Shown here piece by piece: positions 31,005-40,079 of a stretch of 64,000 bases of DNA. A program made the translations under genes and the position numbers. Origin of the DNA: Clostridia bacterium (lineage in GTDB: Bacteria; Bacillota; Clostridia; Oscillospirales; Acutalibacteraceae); NCBI GenBank assembly GCA_017513525.1, contig JAFXFC010000010.1:1-64000 (forward strand). The letters are read 5' to 3'. Position 1 is the first letter of the stretch. Each line of letters opens with the position of its first letter. A model generated the notes under the pieces. It worked only from the letters and a program-made list of their open reading frames with translations, had not been told where the DNA came from and ran no database searches.

Positions 31005-34000
31005 TTAACCGAAAAGACCGCCGAACAAATTGGTTATATTAGCAATGATCATATAGAACCAGTTAACGATCTTCTGCCAGAAGGTAAGCTGTTCTTCTTC
31101 AACAGTATCATCTGTAATACAGCTTGCACTGCATATATACGGTGCATCTGCGGTATTTTCAGCAATACAGATAATAAACTTACCGATATCGTCGGTTGTA
31201 AGGGTATAAGAATCAGTATCCTTTGCTATCAATGTGCCCTGTGAGGGATCCATGTCGAAAGAATCGACTCTGTACCACTTGAAATTAAGATACTGCTGAG
31301 CATTCATGGGAATGTTTATAGCTTCAGCATAGAGAGTTTTACCGCTCTGTAATGTACCTTCGATATATAATTCCATATCGGGAAGCTCAGCCGGAACAAC
31401 AGTGATAGTGATAAACGCTGTTTTTTCTGCGTAATCGTTATCATTGAAGGGGGTAAATACTACTTTATATACATCAGTAAATATACCGACACTTCCGGGA
31501 ATAGTTTCGGGATCTGCCATAGCGAAAGTACCGTTCTGTGAAGCATCAAACTGAATTTCACCGAGCATCTGTCCGAATGTCAATGTTGCTGAAGTGGGGA
31601 ATGTAACAGTACCGATATCAGCCTTTGTTATCTCAACCGTAACAGTGGGATTGAGAAGTACAAGCTCATAGTTGGAAGCTTTATCACCTATAAGAGTGGG
31701 ATAGGTAAAGGTTACATACTTAGTACCTGCTGCATCGCTTGGAACAGTACCTGTAACGGAAAGTGAGCTGAGAGATAAGTTATCGCTACCGTAAACATTT
31801 TCGAGTGCTGAGAAGTTAACCGTAACATTAAGATTTCCGGGAACAAACTGTCTGTTTTCGGCAACAGCTTCAACAAAGACTGCACGCTTAGCCACTGTCA
31901 GTTTACCGCTTTCATACTCGAAATTATAGTTATTACTCTGTAAGGTGCTGTCGATAGTGATATCATACTCACCGATATCTTTACCTGCATTATAGTCACT
32001 GTTCATAATGACATAACCGTTTACTTCATCATTGAATTTATCAAGATCTGAAACACCTGAAACAGTGTAACGGTATGTAGGCTCATTGTCACCGTAAGTA
32101 ACGGTAAAGCTTTCTGCCTTAACTGTAACGGTAGCTTTAGATATTGTGAATGTTACATTCTGCTCTACAGTAGTAAAGTTATCGGTATCATCAGGTGTAT
32201 AAATTGCTTTATAAGTATGTGTACCTGCACCAAAGACTTTATCTGCTACAGCAGGATCCCAGCTCCAGTGGCTGTCACCAAGAGTTATCGCTGAAAGAGG
32301 TCTTGTATTATCATAGGTGATGCTTCCTACCATAGGAACGGAATATCCGGGAGCAGCCTTATGAATCTCTACGGTAAGTCCTTCGAGATTTATAAATTTA
32401 AGCTCATAGTTAGTAGCCTTTTCACCTATAAGAACAGCATCAGAAACTGTAACTTCTCGTGTTCCGGCATTGTCATCATCAATTGTAGCCTTAACACGGG
32501 ATTCATCAACATATACTAAGTTTTCGTCACCGTCTATTAATGTTTCTGCAACTGTTTCAAAGAGAAGATATATATTCTTGTTATTCTTCTGATAATCTCT
32601 TTCAACGGGGATTATCTTAACTTCAAGAGTTTTCTTTGTTATATCAGCCGCACCGCCATTTGCAAGGGTAAGGATAAGATCATAATTAGAAGCATCTTCT
32701 CCTGTAAGCTTGAGCGAATCACTGTTATAGTTTGCAGCCTTATTCATACCGGCTTCAGCTGACTCAAAGAAGAATACAGCAGACTTAACATCAAAAGATA
32801 CATCATCGTTGCCGGCGGCACCTGTTTCACTCACGATTTTTGCAGTAGCATCAGTTGTTCCGTCGTAAACCTTATCAAGAACTTCTGCTACAACATTATA
32901 TTTAGCTTTTTCGATAGTAAGAGTTCCTATCTTATGATTGAGTACAGGTTCATAAGTTGCTGTTGCAGCAATATCAACTGTAACTGTATATGTATCTGCA
33001 GCTACGGGAGCTTCTTTTGAACCATTATATTTAACTGTCGCGGTTCCAAGTGCAGTATTACTGAATTCAACTGCGTGAGCCTGTGCATTGTAAGAGGCCG
33101 TCACATTACCAATATTTGCATTATTGAGAATATCTTCGATAGAAGCAAGATCGGAAGTGGCAACAACAAAGGAATCGCTTTCTATATTTCCTCTGTAAGG
33201 AGCCTTTGATTCAGCTTTAACCGTAATTGTTTTACCTAAATGTTCATCTGTCAGAGTAAGCTCTGTGCCTCTGCTGATTTCAGCACCGCCTGCATACCAT
33301 ATAATTGTATAGTGGTTTAATTCAGAGGGAACAAGATTTGAAGCATCGACTGTAAGAGTATTTCCTACTGTGGGAGTACCTGTAACTGAAAGATTACCGT
33401 AAACTTCAGTAGCCTGAACACTGAGAGGAACTATAATATTTTTAACAGTATTATAGTTTGCTGTGTCCTCTGGAATAAATGTTGCAGTATAGATCTTATA
33501 TTCTTCTTCACGGTAAACGGGAATTTCTGCAGAGTTATCATAAACAAACTTACCTGCTACACTGCCTGTAACATCGCCACCTTCAAATATTGCATCGGCA
33601 AGTGTAAGACCGTATGTAAGCTTTGCAGAGGGAATTGCTGTCACATTGAGATTAGCTTTAATAACTGTTACGACAGCACTCTCAACGCTAACTTCATAGT
33701 TGTTGAATTGAGCCTCTGAAATATCGATCGTTATAGGATAACCGTTTCTGTTAACAACAGAACCCTTTTTATATGTCGTATCTATCTTGATTTCACCGTC
33801 GGAAACAATCTTTCCGAGAGTGTCTTCCTTCTTTGCACCTACAAGAGTGATACATTCCTCTATACCGGGAAGGTCGCTGTTATATTCAAGTGTTATGTTA
33901 TTGGTCTTGATAGTAAGAGGAGCCTTTGTAACATTAAGAGTACCGCTGATTACTTCTATCGCATAGTTATTATTTGATACAGTAAATCCGGGCACAGCAT

Positions 34001-37000
34001 TTATATTATAACTACCTACCTGATAATTGTCGATTTCTGAAAAACCAGTGGTGTATGTAAATGCAATATCACCGGCAATTACAGCGTCAAATGTATCATT
34101 GCCGACAAGGGAAGATTCATCCCAAGTGACATTTACATTATCTGCTGAAGGAGTAAAGTTTTCGCCGTAAACTACAGAAGCATCAGATACCGTAAAGGTT
34201 ATCTTTCTGGGCTCAACTTTTATAACACCATTCTGAACCGCAAAAATATAGTTGTTATTCTTATCAACAAAATTGTCTGCTTTGACAGTAACAGCATACT
34301 CTCCGACAGGATCCATCTGCTTATAATCAGTTGCGGGTGTAATGTTACCTGAGGTCAGAACATTTTTGATATTGAAATTGGGGTCTTCTACAGAGCTATA
34401 GGTATAATCTGTGATATTGGGAACATTGTCACCGTAGGATATTGTGGCATTATATGTAATAGTAACAGGAGTCTGCTTAACATTTACAGTAACATCTGCC
34501 GTTATTATTTCATAATTTTCTTTATCATCAGGGATAAACTGTGCCTTATAGCTTGAAACTGCAACTGTGGGATTTATAGCCCCGTCGACCCATTTCCATG
34601 CACCGCTTACGGGTGTATTCACAACAGGAAGACTGATATCAGCAAGAGTTACATCAGCCTGATAGTATCTGTCGGAAATAACGGGAGCTTGCATTTCAAG
34701 TGTAGCCTTTTCTATATTAACAAGAAGCTTTTCACCTGTTGCATATACAATCTTCTCTACTGCATAGTTTCTTGTAACATCGGAAAGCTGGTTATTTACA
34801 GCTTCGAGAGTTATATCAATAACCTCTCTTGTACCGACAGCATTATTATCAAGCATTCCCTGCATTGTGCCGATAGCAACAGAATCATTACCGTGTAAAC
34901 CGGCTGTGACAGTAAATGTAACATTTACTTTATTGTTATTTGCTTCATATGCTCTGTCAGCGGCAGTTGCTAAAACAGTAAGCGGTCTTTTTGCAATTGT
35001 TAATTGTCCGACATTCGGAACAACTTCGCAATTATAATTAGCAAGAACTGCAGAATTTTCATCGAGAACTGCTTTTATATAATAAATACCGGCAGCTCTT
35101 TCGGAATTATAGCTGTATGAGTAATTGCCGTCTATGTACTCATAGCTTATTGCCTTTGATATTTCAGAAACACTGTCATCTGCAACAACGCCTTCTAAAG
35201 TAACACTAAACGGAGTCTTGAATTCTGTATCACCGTATACAACTTCTGCATTATTGGGAGTTATTTTAAGAGGAGCCTTATTTACTGTAAATTCTACTTC
35301 AAATACAGTTTCTTTATAGTTTGAAACTTCAGCGTCTTCGATAAATTCGGGAGTCCATTTGATTTCAACAGTATGTGTTCCCACATCTTTGAAAGAACTC
35401 ATATCAGAAGCATTAGAGAATGTGAAAGCACCTGAAATATCCTTGTCTGCTTCAACAAGACCTGTTGCATTATATAAATCCAAAGATAATGCTTTACCGA
35501 GTGTCTCGCCGTAAGTAAAGGCAGGAATACTTGTGGGAAGGTTGCCTCTTAATACAGAAGCCTTTTCTATTACCAGAGTAAAATCATAATCAACGCCGAG
35601 TCTGTTTTTGTATACGGCAGGATCGCTTCCGTAATTTGTCTGATCGGCTATTTTAAGATTTATTTTATATGTACCTGCATTTGTAGGCATACCGCTGCCC
35701 TTTTCGGTTTTGCCTGCAGCATTTGTTCCTTCATAGGAATATTCTACATTGATAAGAGAATCATTATTACAGTCGATATCATACTCATTTGTAAAATCTG
35801 TACCGTATGAGGAATCAACAATCTTAAGTCCGAAATCAGAAGCTTTTATAGGAGCACCTGTATATGTAGTTGTTGCAATATTTCCGTTTTTCAATTCAGC
35901 ACTGATAGAAATCGGAGTAACTCTTACATAGTCTACAAAAATATAAATCGGTTTATCACTTACTGGTGTTCCGGGATGAGTGTCTGCCGACGAAAAGTCA
36001 TCCAACAAAGTACCTGTCTGGGGAGCTGCTACATTATAATCAGAGAACCAACTGTCCGGCTGAGTATATGTGATATATGAAAGCCTCCAGTAGTTACTGT
36101 TCTTCGGCTCACCGCCGTTATTATATGAAACACTTGCTGTATTAGCCTTTGTAAGATTATTTGAGGCTGTAACATTGTTAAATGAAACAAGTGTCTTTAC
36201 AACATTTGTTCCGTCAGTAAGAGGCTTATAAGAATAACCGACATTACCGTCAGAACCTACAATTGATGTGTCAATATCTTTTCTGTTTGCATTTAACCAA
36301 TATCTGTAAACAATATGAACTCGGTTTGTGCCGGCTTTAGCACCACGGACAATACTTACGGGATGAGTATTTATAGTTGTTGCAATACTTGCATCATATG
36401 AATTACCGACTTCATCAAGGAATTTGCTGACACTTATCGTTCCGTTAGGCCAAGCCTGATAAGAACCCTGATAGCCGTAGTTATCACTTACAATCTTGTC
36501 AGAAGATTTAGGCATTTCAGTGCCTGAAACTACAGTTCCTTCGCTGTATCTTCTAGCACCGCGATCATCGCCGGATTCAGAAATACTGCCATTACCTGCA
36601 TTTATTGTAGCATCAACAATTACGGGCGTATGACCGGTGGTAACATATATACCACCCGAATAAAGATTAATAGAACCAACATCTTTCTCTGAAGTAGTTG
36701 CATTACTGCTGTTAAGAGTTGCATTATGAGAAATGGAAGCACCTGTTATTGAAACATTTCCGGAAGTTGCAATACCGTATGAAATACCGGTTATTTTTGA
36801 TTCACCGCAATGTTTTCTATCATTGGTATCAGATTCTCGCGTGGATTTTGCTGTAGCTGCAACATTAATAGATGTACCGCCGGAAATATTTACATTACCG
36901 CCGTAAATACCGTAAGCGACAGCAGTACTGTTACAGGGAGGTGAAGAAGGATAATAAGTAACATCTCCCCAGTCATACTCAGTATCTGCATTATAAACAG

Positions 37001-37757
37001 ATATACTCGTTGCTGTTGCGGATAAATTTGCACCGTTAACAACACAAGAAGCTGTAGACTTAGTGTTATATATAGCCGTAGCACCGTTTGCAATCTGCTC
37101 CTGCTTGTCATTATTAGTTTCATCAAATTCATTGTGAACCTGAACAGTAATTGAAACATTGCGGTTAACAGTCAGTGTACCTTCGTTTCTGATACCTTCA
37201 AAGTTTGAATATACCGTACCTTGGTCTTCGGTACAGTTCTGACTGGTTCTGATATTAATAAGAGTAATACCGGCATTTACCAAAGCTTCGGGACTTGCAC
37301 CGCTGTAAACGTTAAGAGTACCCTTGTTATGTATGCCGTAAACATAAGGCAATTTATATGCACCGTTTTCAGGACGGTAATAAGTTATTTGTCTGCCGTT
37401 AAGGAACAGATTTACGGTTAAACCTTCGGGAATTACAATACCTGTAATACCACTGGAAAATACTTCCGGAAGGACACCTTCAGCATTTTGTCCTGTGCCT
37501 GTAAGATCAACGTTATTTGTGAGTGTCATATTAACAACACTGACCTCGGGATCAGCCGCATATCCATTAAGTGTTGCATTGATAACATCAACACCGGAAT
37601 ACGGATGAACGGTATAATCTACCGCAGCGGAAGCTCCGGTAAAGATATCCAATGATAATGTGGGAAGAACAGAAAGGGATAAAACAACAGCCAGAAGAAT
37701 AACAATTATCTTAGCTGTCAATTTCATAAATCTGCTCTGTGATGAATTATTTTTCAC
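31005..37757 (-). CDS. Giant secreted MBG/YDG-repeat surface protein (2250 residues)
   Basis: A signal peptide (about residues 12-45, with TAKIIVILLAVVLSLSVLP) begins a 2250-residue extracellular protein. Residues about 50-600 are Asn/Thr/Ser-rich with beta-helix-like strands. From about 610 to 2150 roughly ten repeats of the MBG/YDG adhesin type follow, with the recurring phrases APLTIKTNNITLEY, PLKITPNNAEVVYGD, KVYDGTTDATAKI, TVTVKAESFTVTYGDNEP and RAVFVEAVAENRQF. The C-terminus is WQKIVNWFYMIIANITNLF plus GGLFG, an amphipathic hydrophobic tail; no LPxTG sorting signal is present. The start is GTG with GGAGGAGG upstream. It probably mediates surface adhesion or matrix formation. It is transcribed alone from a consensus promoter. 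Confidence 0.88.
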   Translation of the reverse strand: MKNNSSQSRFMKLTAKIIVILLAVVLSLSVLPTLSLDIFTGASAAVDYTVHPYSGVDVINATLNGYAADPEVSVVNMTLTNNVDLTGTGQNAEGVLPEVFSSGITGIVIPEGLTVNLFLNGRQITYYRPENGAYKLPYVYGIHNKGTLNVYSGASPEALVNAGITLINIRTSQNCTEDQGTVYSNFEGIRNEGTLTVNRNVSITVQVHNEFDETNNDKQEQIANGATAIYNTKSTASCVVNGANLSATATSISVYNADTEYDWGDVTYYPSSPPCNSTAVAYGIYGGNVNISGGTSINVAATAKSTRESDTNDRKHCGESKITGISYGIATSGNVSITGASISHNATLNSSNATTSEKDVGSINLYSGGIYVTTGHTPVIVDATINAGNGSISESGDDRGARRYSEGTVVSGTEMPKSSDKIVSDNYGYQGSYQAWPNGTISVSKFLDEVGNSYDASIATTINTHPVSIVRGAKAGTNRVHIVYRYWLNANRKDIDTSIVGSDGNVGYSYKPLTDGTNVVKTLVSFNNVTASNNLTKANTASVSYNNGGEPKNSNYWRLSYITYTQPDSWFSDYNVAAPQTGTLLDDFSSADTHPGTPVSDKPIYIFVDYVRVTPISISAELKNGNIATTTYTGAPIKASDFGLKIVDSSYGTDFTNEYDIDCNNDSLINVEYSYEGTNAAGKTEKGSGMPTNAGTYKINLKIADQTNYGSDPAVYKNRLGVDYDFTLVIEKASVLRGNLPTSIPAFTYGETLGKALSLDLYNATGLVEADKDISGAFTFSNASDMSSFKDVGTHTVEIKWTPEFIEDAEVSNYKETVFEVEFTVNKAPLKITPNNAEVVYGDTEFKTPFSVTLEGVVADDSVSEISKAISYEYIDGNYSYSYNSERAAGIYYIKAVLDENSAVLANYNCEVVPNVGQLTIAKRPLTVLATAADRAYEANNNKVNVTFTVTAGLHGNDSVAIGTMQGMLDNNAVGTREVIDITLEAVNNQLSDVTRNYAVEKIVYATGEKLLVNIEKATLEMQAPVISDRYYQADVTLADISLPVVNTPVSGAWKWVDGAINPTVAVSSYKAQFIPDDKENYEIITADVTVNVKQTPVTITYNATISYGDNVPNITDYTYSSVEDPNFNIKNVLTSGNITPATDYKQMDPVGEYAVTVKADNFVDKNNNYIFAVQNGVIKVEPRKITFTVSDASVVYGENFTPSADNVNVTWDESSLVGNDTFDAVIAGDIAFTYTTGFSEIDNYQVGSYNINAVPGFTVSNNNYAIEVISGTLNVTKAPLTIKTNNITLEYNSDLPGIEECITLVGAKKEDTLGKIVSDGEIKIDTTYKKGSVVNRNGYPITIDISEAQFNNYEVSVESAVVTVIKANLNVTAIPSAKLTYGLTLADAIFEGGDVTGSVAGKFVYDNSAEIPVYREEEYKIYTATFIPEDTANYNTVKNIIVPLSVQATEVYGNLSVTGTPTVGNTLTVDASNLVPSELNHYTIIWYAGGAEISRGTELTLTDEHLGKTITVKAESKAPYRGNIESDSFVVATSDLASIEDILNNANIGNVTASYNAQAHAVEFSNTALGTATVKYNGSKEAPVAADTYTVTVDIAATATYEPVLNHKIGTLTIEKAKYNVVAEVLDKVYDGTTDATAKIVSETGAAGNDDVSFDVKSAVFFFESAEAGMNKAANYNSDSLKLTGEDASNYDLILTLANGGAADITKKTLEVKIIPVERDYQKNNKNIYLLFETVAETLIDGDENLVYVDESRVKATIDDDNAGTREVTVSDAVLIGEKATNYELKFINLEGLTVEIHKAAPGYSVPMVGSITYDNTRPLSAITLGDSHWSWDPAVADKVFGAGTHTYKAIYTPDDTDNFTTVEQNVTFTISKATVTVKAESFTVTYGDNEPTYRYTVSGVSDLDKFNDEVNGYVIMNSDYNAGKDIGEYDITIDSTLQSNNYNFEYESGKLTVAKRAVFVEAVAENRQFVPGNLNVTVNFSALENVYGSDNLSLSSLSVTGTVPSDAAGTKYVTFTYPTLIGDKASNYELVLLNPTVTVEITKADIGTVTFPTSATLTFGQMLGEIQFDASQNGTFAMADPETIPGSVGIFTDVYKVVFTPFNDNDYAEKTAFITITVVPAELPDMELYIEGTLQSGKTLYAEAINIPMNAQQYLNFKWYRVDSFDMDPSQGTLIAKDTDSYTLTTDDIGKFIICIAENTADAPYICSASCITDDTVEEEQLTFWQKIVNWFYMIIANITNLFGGLFG

Positions 37758-37836
37758 AATAATTCCTCCTCCTTAAAAGTCTTAAAAAATAACAACGATA
37801 GTCCAAATGGGCATACCGATATAATTATACATATTG

Positions 37837-37865
37837 ATTATATTATTTTAAGTGTCAACTGTCAA
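37837..37865 (-). promoter_or_regulatory. Consensus promoter of the giant repeat-protein gene
   Basis: TTGACA (37865-37860), 17-base spacer, TATAAT (37842-37837) on the minus strand: an exact sigma-A consensus. A second TTGACA overlaps the spacer. The 5' leader is about 75 bases. Apart from this promoter and that of glmU, the 301-base gap 37758-38058 holds nothing recognised. Confidence 0.8.
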
Positions 37866-37976
37866 TGATATACTTAAAAAATTAACACCATGTAATAATT
37901 TTTTTACAAAGCACCAAAAATAACACATATATTTTATTGAGAATTACAATTAAGTCAAATATGCGTAAAATTTGCC

Positions 37977-38005
37977 TTGAACTGAAAATATTTATGTGAT
38001 AAAAT
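37977..38005 (+). promoter_or_regulatory. Promoter of the glmU operon
   Basis: TTGAAC (37977-37982), 17-base spacer, TAAAAT (38000-38005), about 54 bases before the glmU start. Confidence 0.65.
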
Positions 38006-38058
38006 AACCTGAATATGAATAAAGATTTTAATATAAATTAACAGTGGGAGGAAAACTC

Positions 38059-39444
38059 ATGAATAATACATGTGCCGTGATACTTGCAGGCGGCGAAGGA
38101 ACAAGAATGAAATCAGATAAACCAAAGGTTATGGCAGAGCTTCTTTTTAAGCCCATGCTTTCCTGGGTCATAGATGCCGCAAAGGGAGCAGGCATAAATG
38201 ATATACTTGTAGTTACAGGCTATAAAAGCGAGGTAATAGCAGAATACCTTCAAGGTACTTGTGAAACCGCAAAGCAGGAGCAGCGACTGGGAACGGGCCA
38301 TGCAGTTATGCAGGCGGCAGATTTTATAAAAAGACACTCAGGCGGCAATGTTCTTATATTAAACGGAGATGCACCTCTTATTGACTCAAAAACTATATCC
38401 GATGCACTCACCTTTCACACTGACGGCAATTTCGTTCAGACTGTAATTTCCGCAAAAATAGAAAATCCTTTCGGCTACGGAAGAATAGTAAGAACCGAAA
38501 GCGGAGATTTTTCCGCCATAGTTGAAGAAGCATCTGCAACAGATGAAATAAAGAAGATAAACGAAATCAATTCAGGTGTCATGTGGTTCAATTGCGACAC
38601 CCTCATTGAGCTTTTGGGAAAAATCAAAAATGATAATTCAAAAGGTGAATATTATCTCACTGATACAGTTGAGATAGCACTCTCAGAGGGCAAAAAAGTC
38701 GGTGCATTCATAACATGTAACTGTGATGCCGTTCTCGGGGCTAATTCAAGAGTTCAGTTATATGAGCTTAATGAAAAGGTAAGAATAAGCATTCTGGAAA
38801 AATTTATGCTCGAGGGTGTTTCTATCCCCTGCATTGACGGGGTGTTAATTGATAAAAATACCGTAATCGGAAGAGATACAGTAATTCTTCCGGGCACAAT
38901 AATTAAAGAAGGCTGCATAATCGGAAGCGGTGTCACAATAGGTCCCAATACTGTTCTTTATAAAACAACAGTCGGAAATGATACGGTATTAAACTCCGTT
39001 CAGGCTGAAGAAGCTGTGATCGGTTCAGATGTTTCAATGGGTCCTTTTGTTCATATAAGACCTAATTCCGTTATAAAAGACGGTGCACATTGCGGAAACT
39101 TTGTTGAAGTTAAGAATTCTACCGTAGGAGAAAAAACAAGCATTTCACATCTTACCTATGTGGGTGACTCCGATGTGGGAAGCGGTGTTAATATCGGCTG
39201 CGGTGTTGTAACCGTAAACTTTAACGGCAAGGATAAAAACCGTTGCAAAATAGGTGACGATGCCTTTATCGGCTGTAATACAAATCTTATTGCACCCGTT
39301 GAAGTGGGCGACAGAGCATACACAGCGGCAGGCTCTACCATTACCGAGGATATTCCCGCCGATGCTCTCGCCATTGCAAGAGAAAGACAGACAAATATTG
39401 ATGAATGGGTAAAAATAAAAAAGCCCTACAGAGAAAAGAAATAA
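38059..39444 (+). CDS. glmU: Bifunctional GlmU: N-acetylglucosamine-1-phosphate uridyltransferase / glucosamine-1-phosphate acetyltransferase
   Basis: 461 residues. It makes UDP-GlcNAc for peptidoglycan and wall polymers in the cytoplasm. The N-terminal pyrophosphorylase domain begins CAVILAGGEGTRMKSDKPKVM, with LNGDAPLI near 100. From about 250 a left-handed beta-helix follows (SDVSMGPFVHIRPNSVIKDGAHCGNFVEVKNS), with TYVGDSDVGSGVNIGCG and NFNGKDKNRCKIGDDAFIG characteristic of the acetyltransferase site. The ATG at 38059 has GGGAGG upstream. It heads a plus-strand operon with pth and mfd, a conserved order in Firmicutes. Confidence 0.96.
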   Translation: MNNTCAVILAGGEGTRMKSDKPKVMAELLFKPMLSWVIDAAKGAGINDILVVTGYKSEVIAEYLQGTCETAKQEQRLGTGHAVMQAADFIKRHSGGNVLILNGDAPLIDSKTISDALTFHTDGNFVQTVISAKIENPFGYGRIVRTESGDFSAIVEEASATDEIKKINEINSGVMWFNCDTLIELLGKIKNDNSKGEYYLTDTVEIALSEGKKVGAFITCNCDAVLGANSRVQLYELNEKVRISILEKFMLEGVSIPCIDGVLIDKNTVIGRDTVILPGTIIKEGCIIGSGVTIGPNTVLYKTTVGNDTVLNSVQAEEAVIGSDVSMGPFVHIRPNSVIKDGAHCGNFVEVKNSTVGEKTSISHLTYVGDSDVGSGVNIGCGVVTVNFNGKDKNRCKIGDDAFIGCNTNLIAPVEVGDRAYTAAGSTITEDIPADALAIARERQTNIDEWVKIKKPYREKK

Positions 39445-39457
39445 TCGGAGAAATAAA

Positions 39458-40075
39458 ATGGCATTTTTCAGAAAAAAAACTACGGAAGTCCAAAGCTTTG
39501 CGGGAAAGCCCGAATTTATAATTGCAGGGCTCGGTAATCCCGGAAAGGAATATGAATATTCAAGACACAATGCAGGTTTTTTGTGTCTTGATATACTCTG
39601 CAATAAATACGGAATAAAAACAGACAGAGTAAAATACAGAGCACTCACCTGCACCGCTATGATAGAGGGACACCCCTGTCTTATTATGCGACCTCAGACA
39701 TACATGAACAACTCGGGAGAATCAATTAAAGCGGCGGCAGATTTTTATAAAATCCCCACTGAAAAGATAATCGTCATTTATGATGATATATCTCTCCCCA
39801 CGGGAACGCTCAGAATCCGAAAAAAAGGTTCGGCAGGCGGTCATAACGGAATAAAAAGCATAATATGGCAATTGAATTCCGATGTTTTCCCCCGACTTAA
39901 AATCGGTGTCAGCGACCGTAAGGACAAGGACGACGACTTAAAGGACTATGTTCTCGGAAAATTCTCAAAAGAGGATATGGAAGTCCTCAAAAAAACTATG
40001 GAAAAAGCCGTTGAGAGCTTAAAATACATACTTGATGGTGATACTGACGGTGCTATGAGCCGTTATAACGGGTAA
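39458..40075 (+). CDS. pth: Peptidyl-tRNA hydrolase
   Basis: 205 residues. It releases peptides from peptidyl-tRNA that drops off ribosomes. IIAGLGNPGKEYEYSRHNAGF near 21-41 includes the catalytic His in RHN; MRPQTYMNNSGES near 85 and YDDISLPTGTLRIRKKGSAGGHNGIKSI near 108 are diagnostic. It has about 18 extra N-terminal residues (MAFFRKKTTEVQSF) before the usual start of the fold. CGGAGA precedes the ATG, 13 bases after glmU. Confidence 0.95.
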   Translation: MAFFRKKTTEVQSFAGKPEFIIAGLGNPGKEYEYSRHNAGFLCLDILCNKYGIKTDRVKYRALTCTAMIEGHPCLIMRPQTYMNNSGESIKAAADFYKIPTEKIIVIYDDISLPTGTLRIRKKGSAGGHNGIKSIIWQLNSDVFPRLKIGVSDRKDKDDDLKDYVLGKFSKEDMEVLKKTMEKAVESLKYILDGDTDGAMSRYNG

Positions 40076-40079
40076 ACTT

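Noticed and set aside
37758..38058. Riboswitch upstream of glmU or the giant gene
   Set aside because: Only two promoters could be recognised; no conserved aptamer or terminator-antiterminator pair was seen.
39145..39654. 169-residue minus-strand frame across glmU and pth
   Set aside because: Antisense to two conserved genes; composition is a by-product of their codon use.
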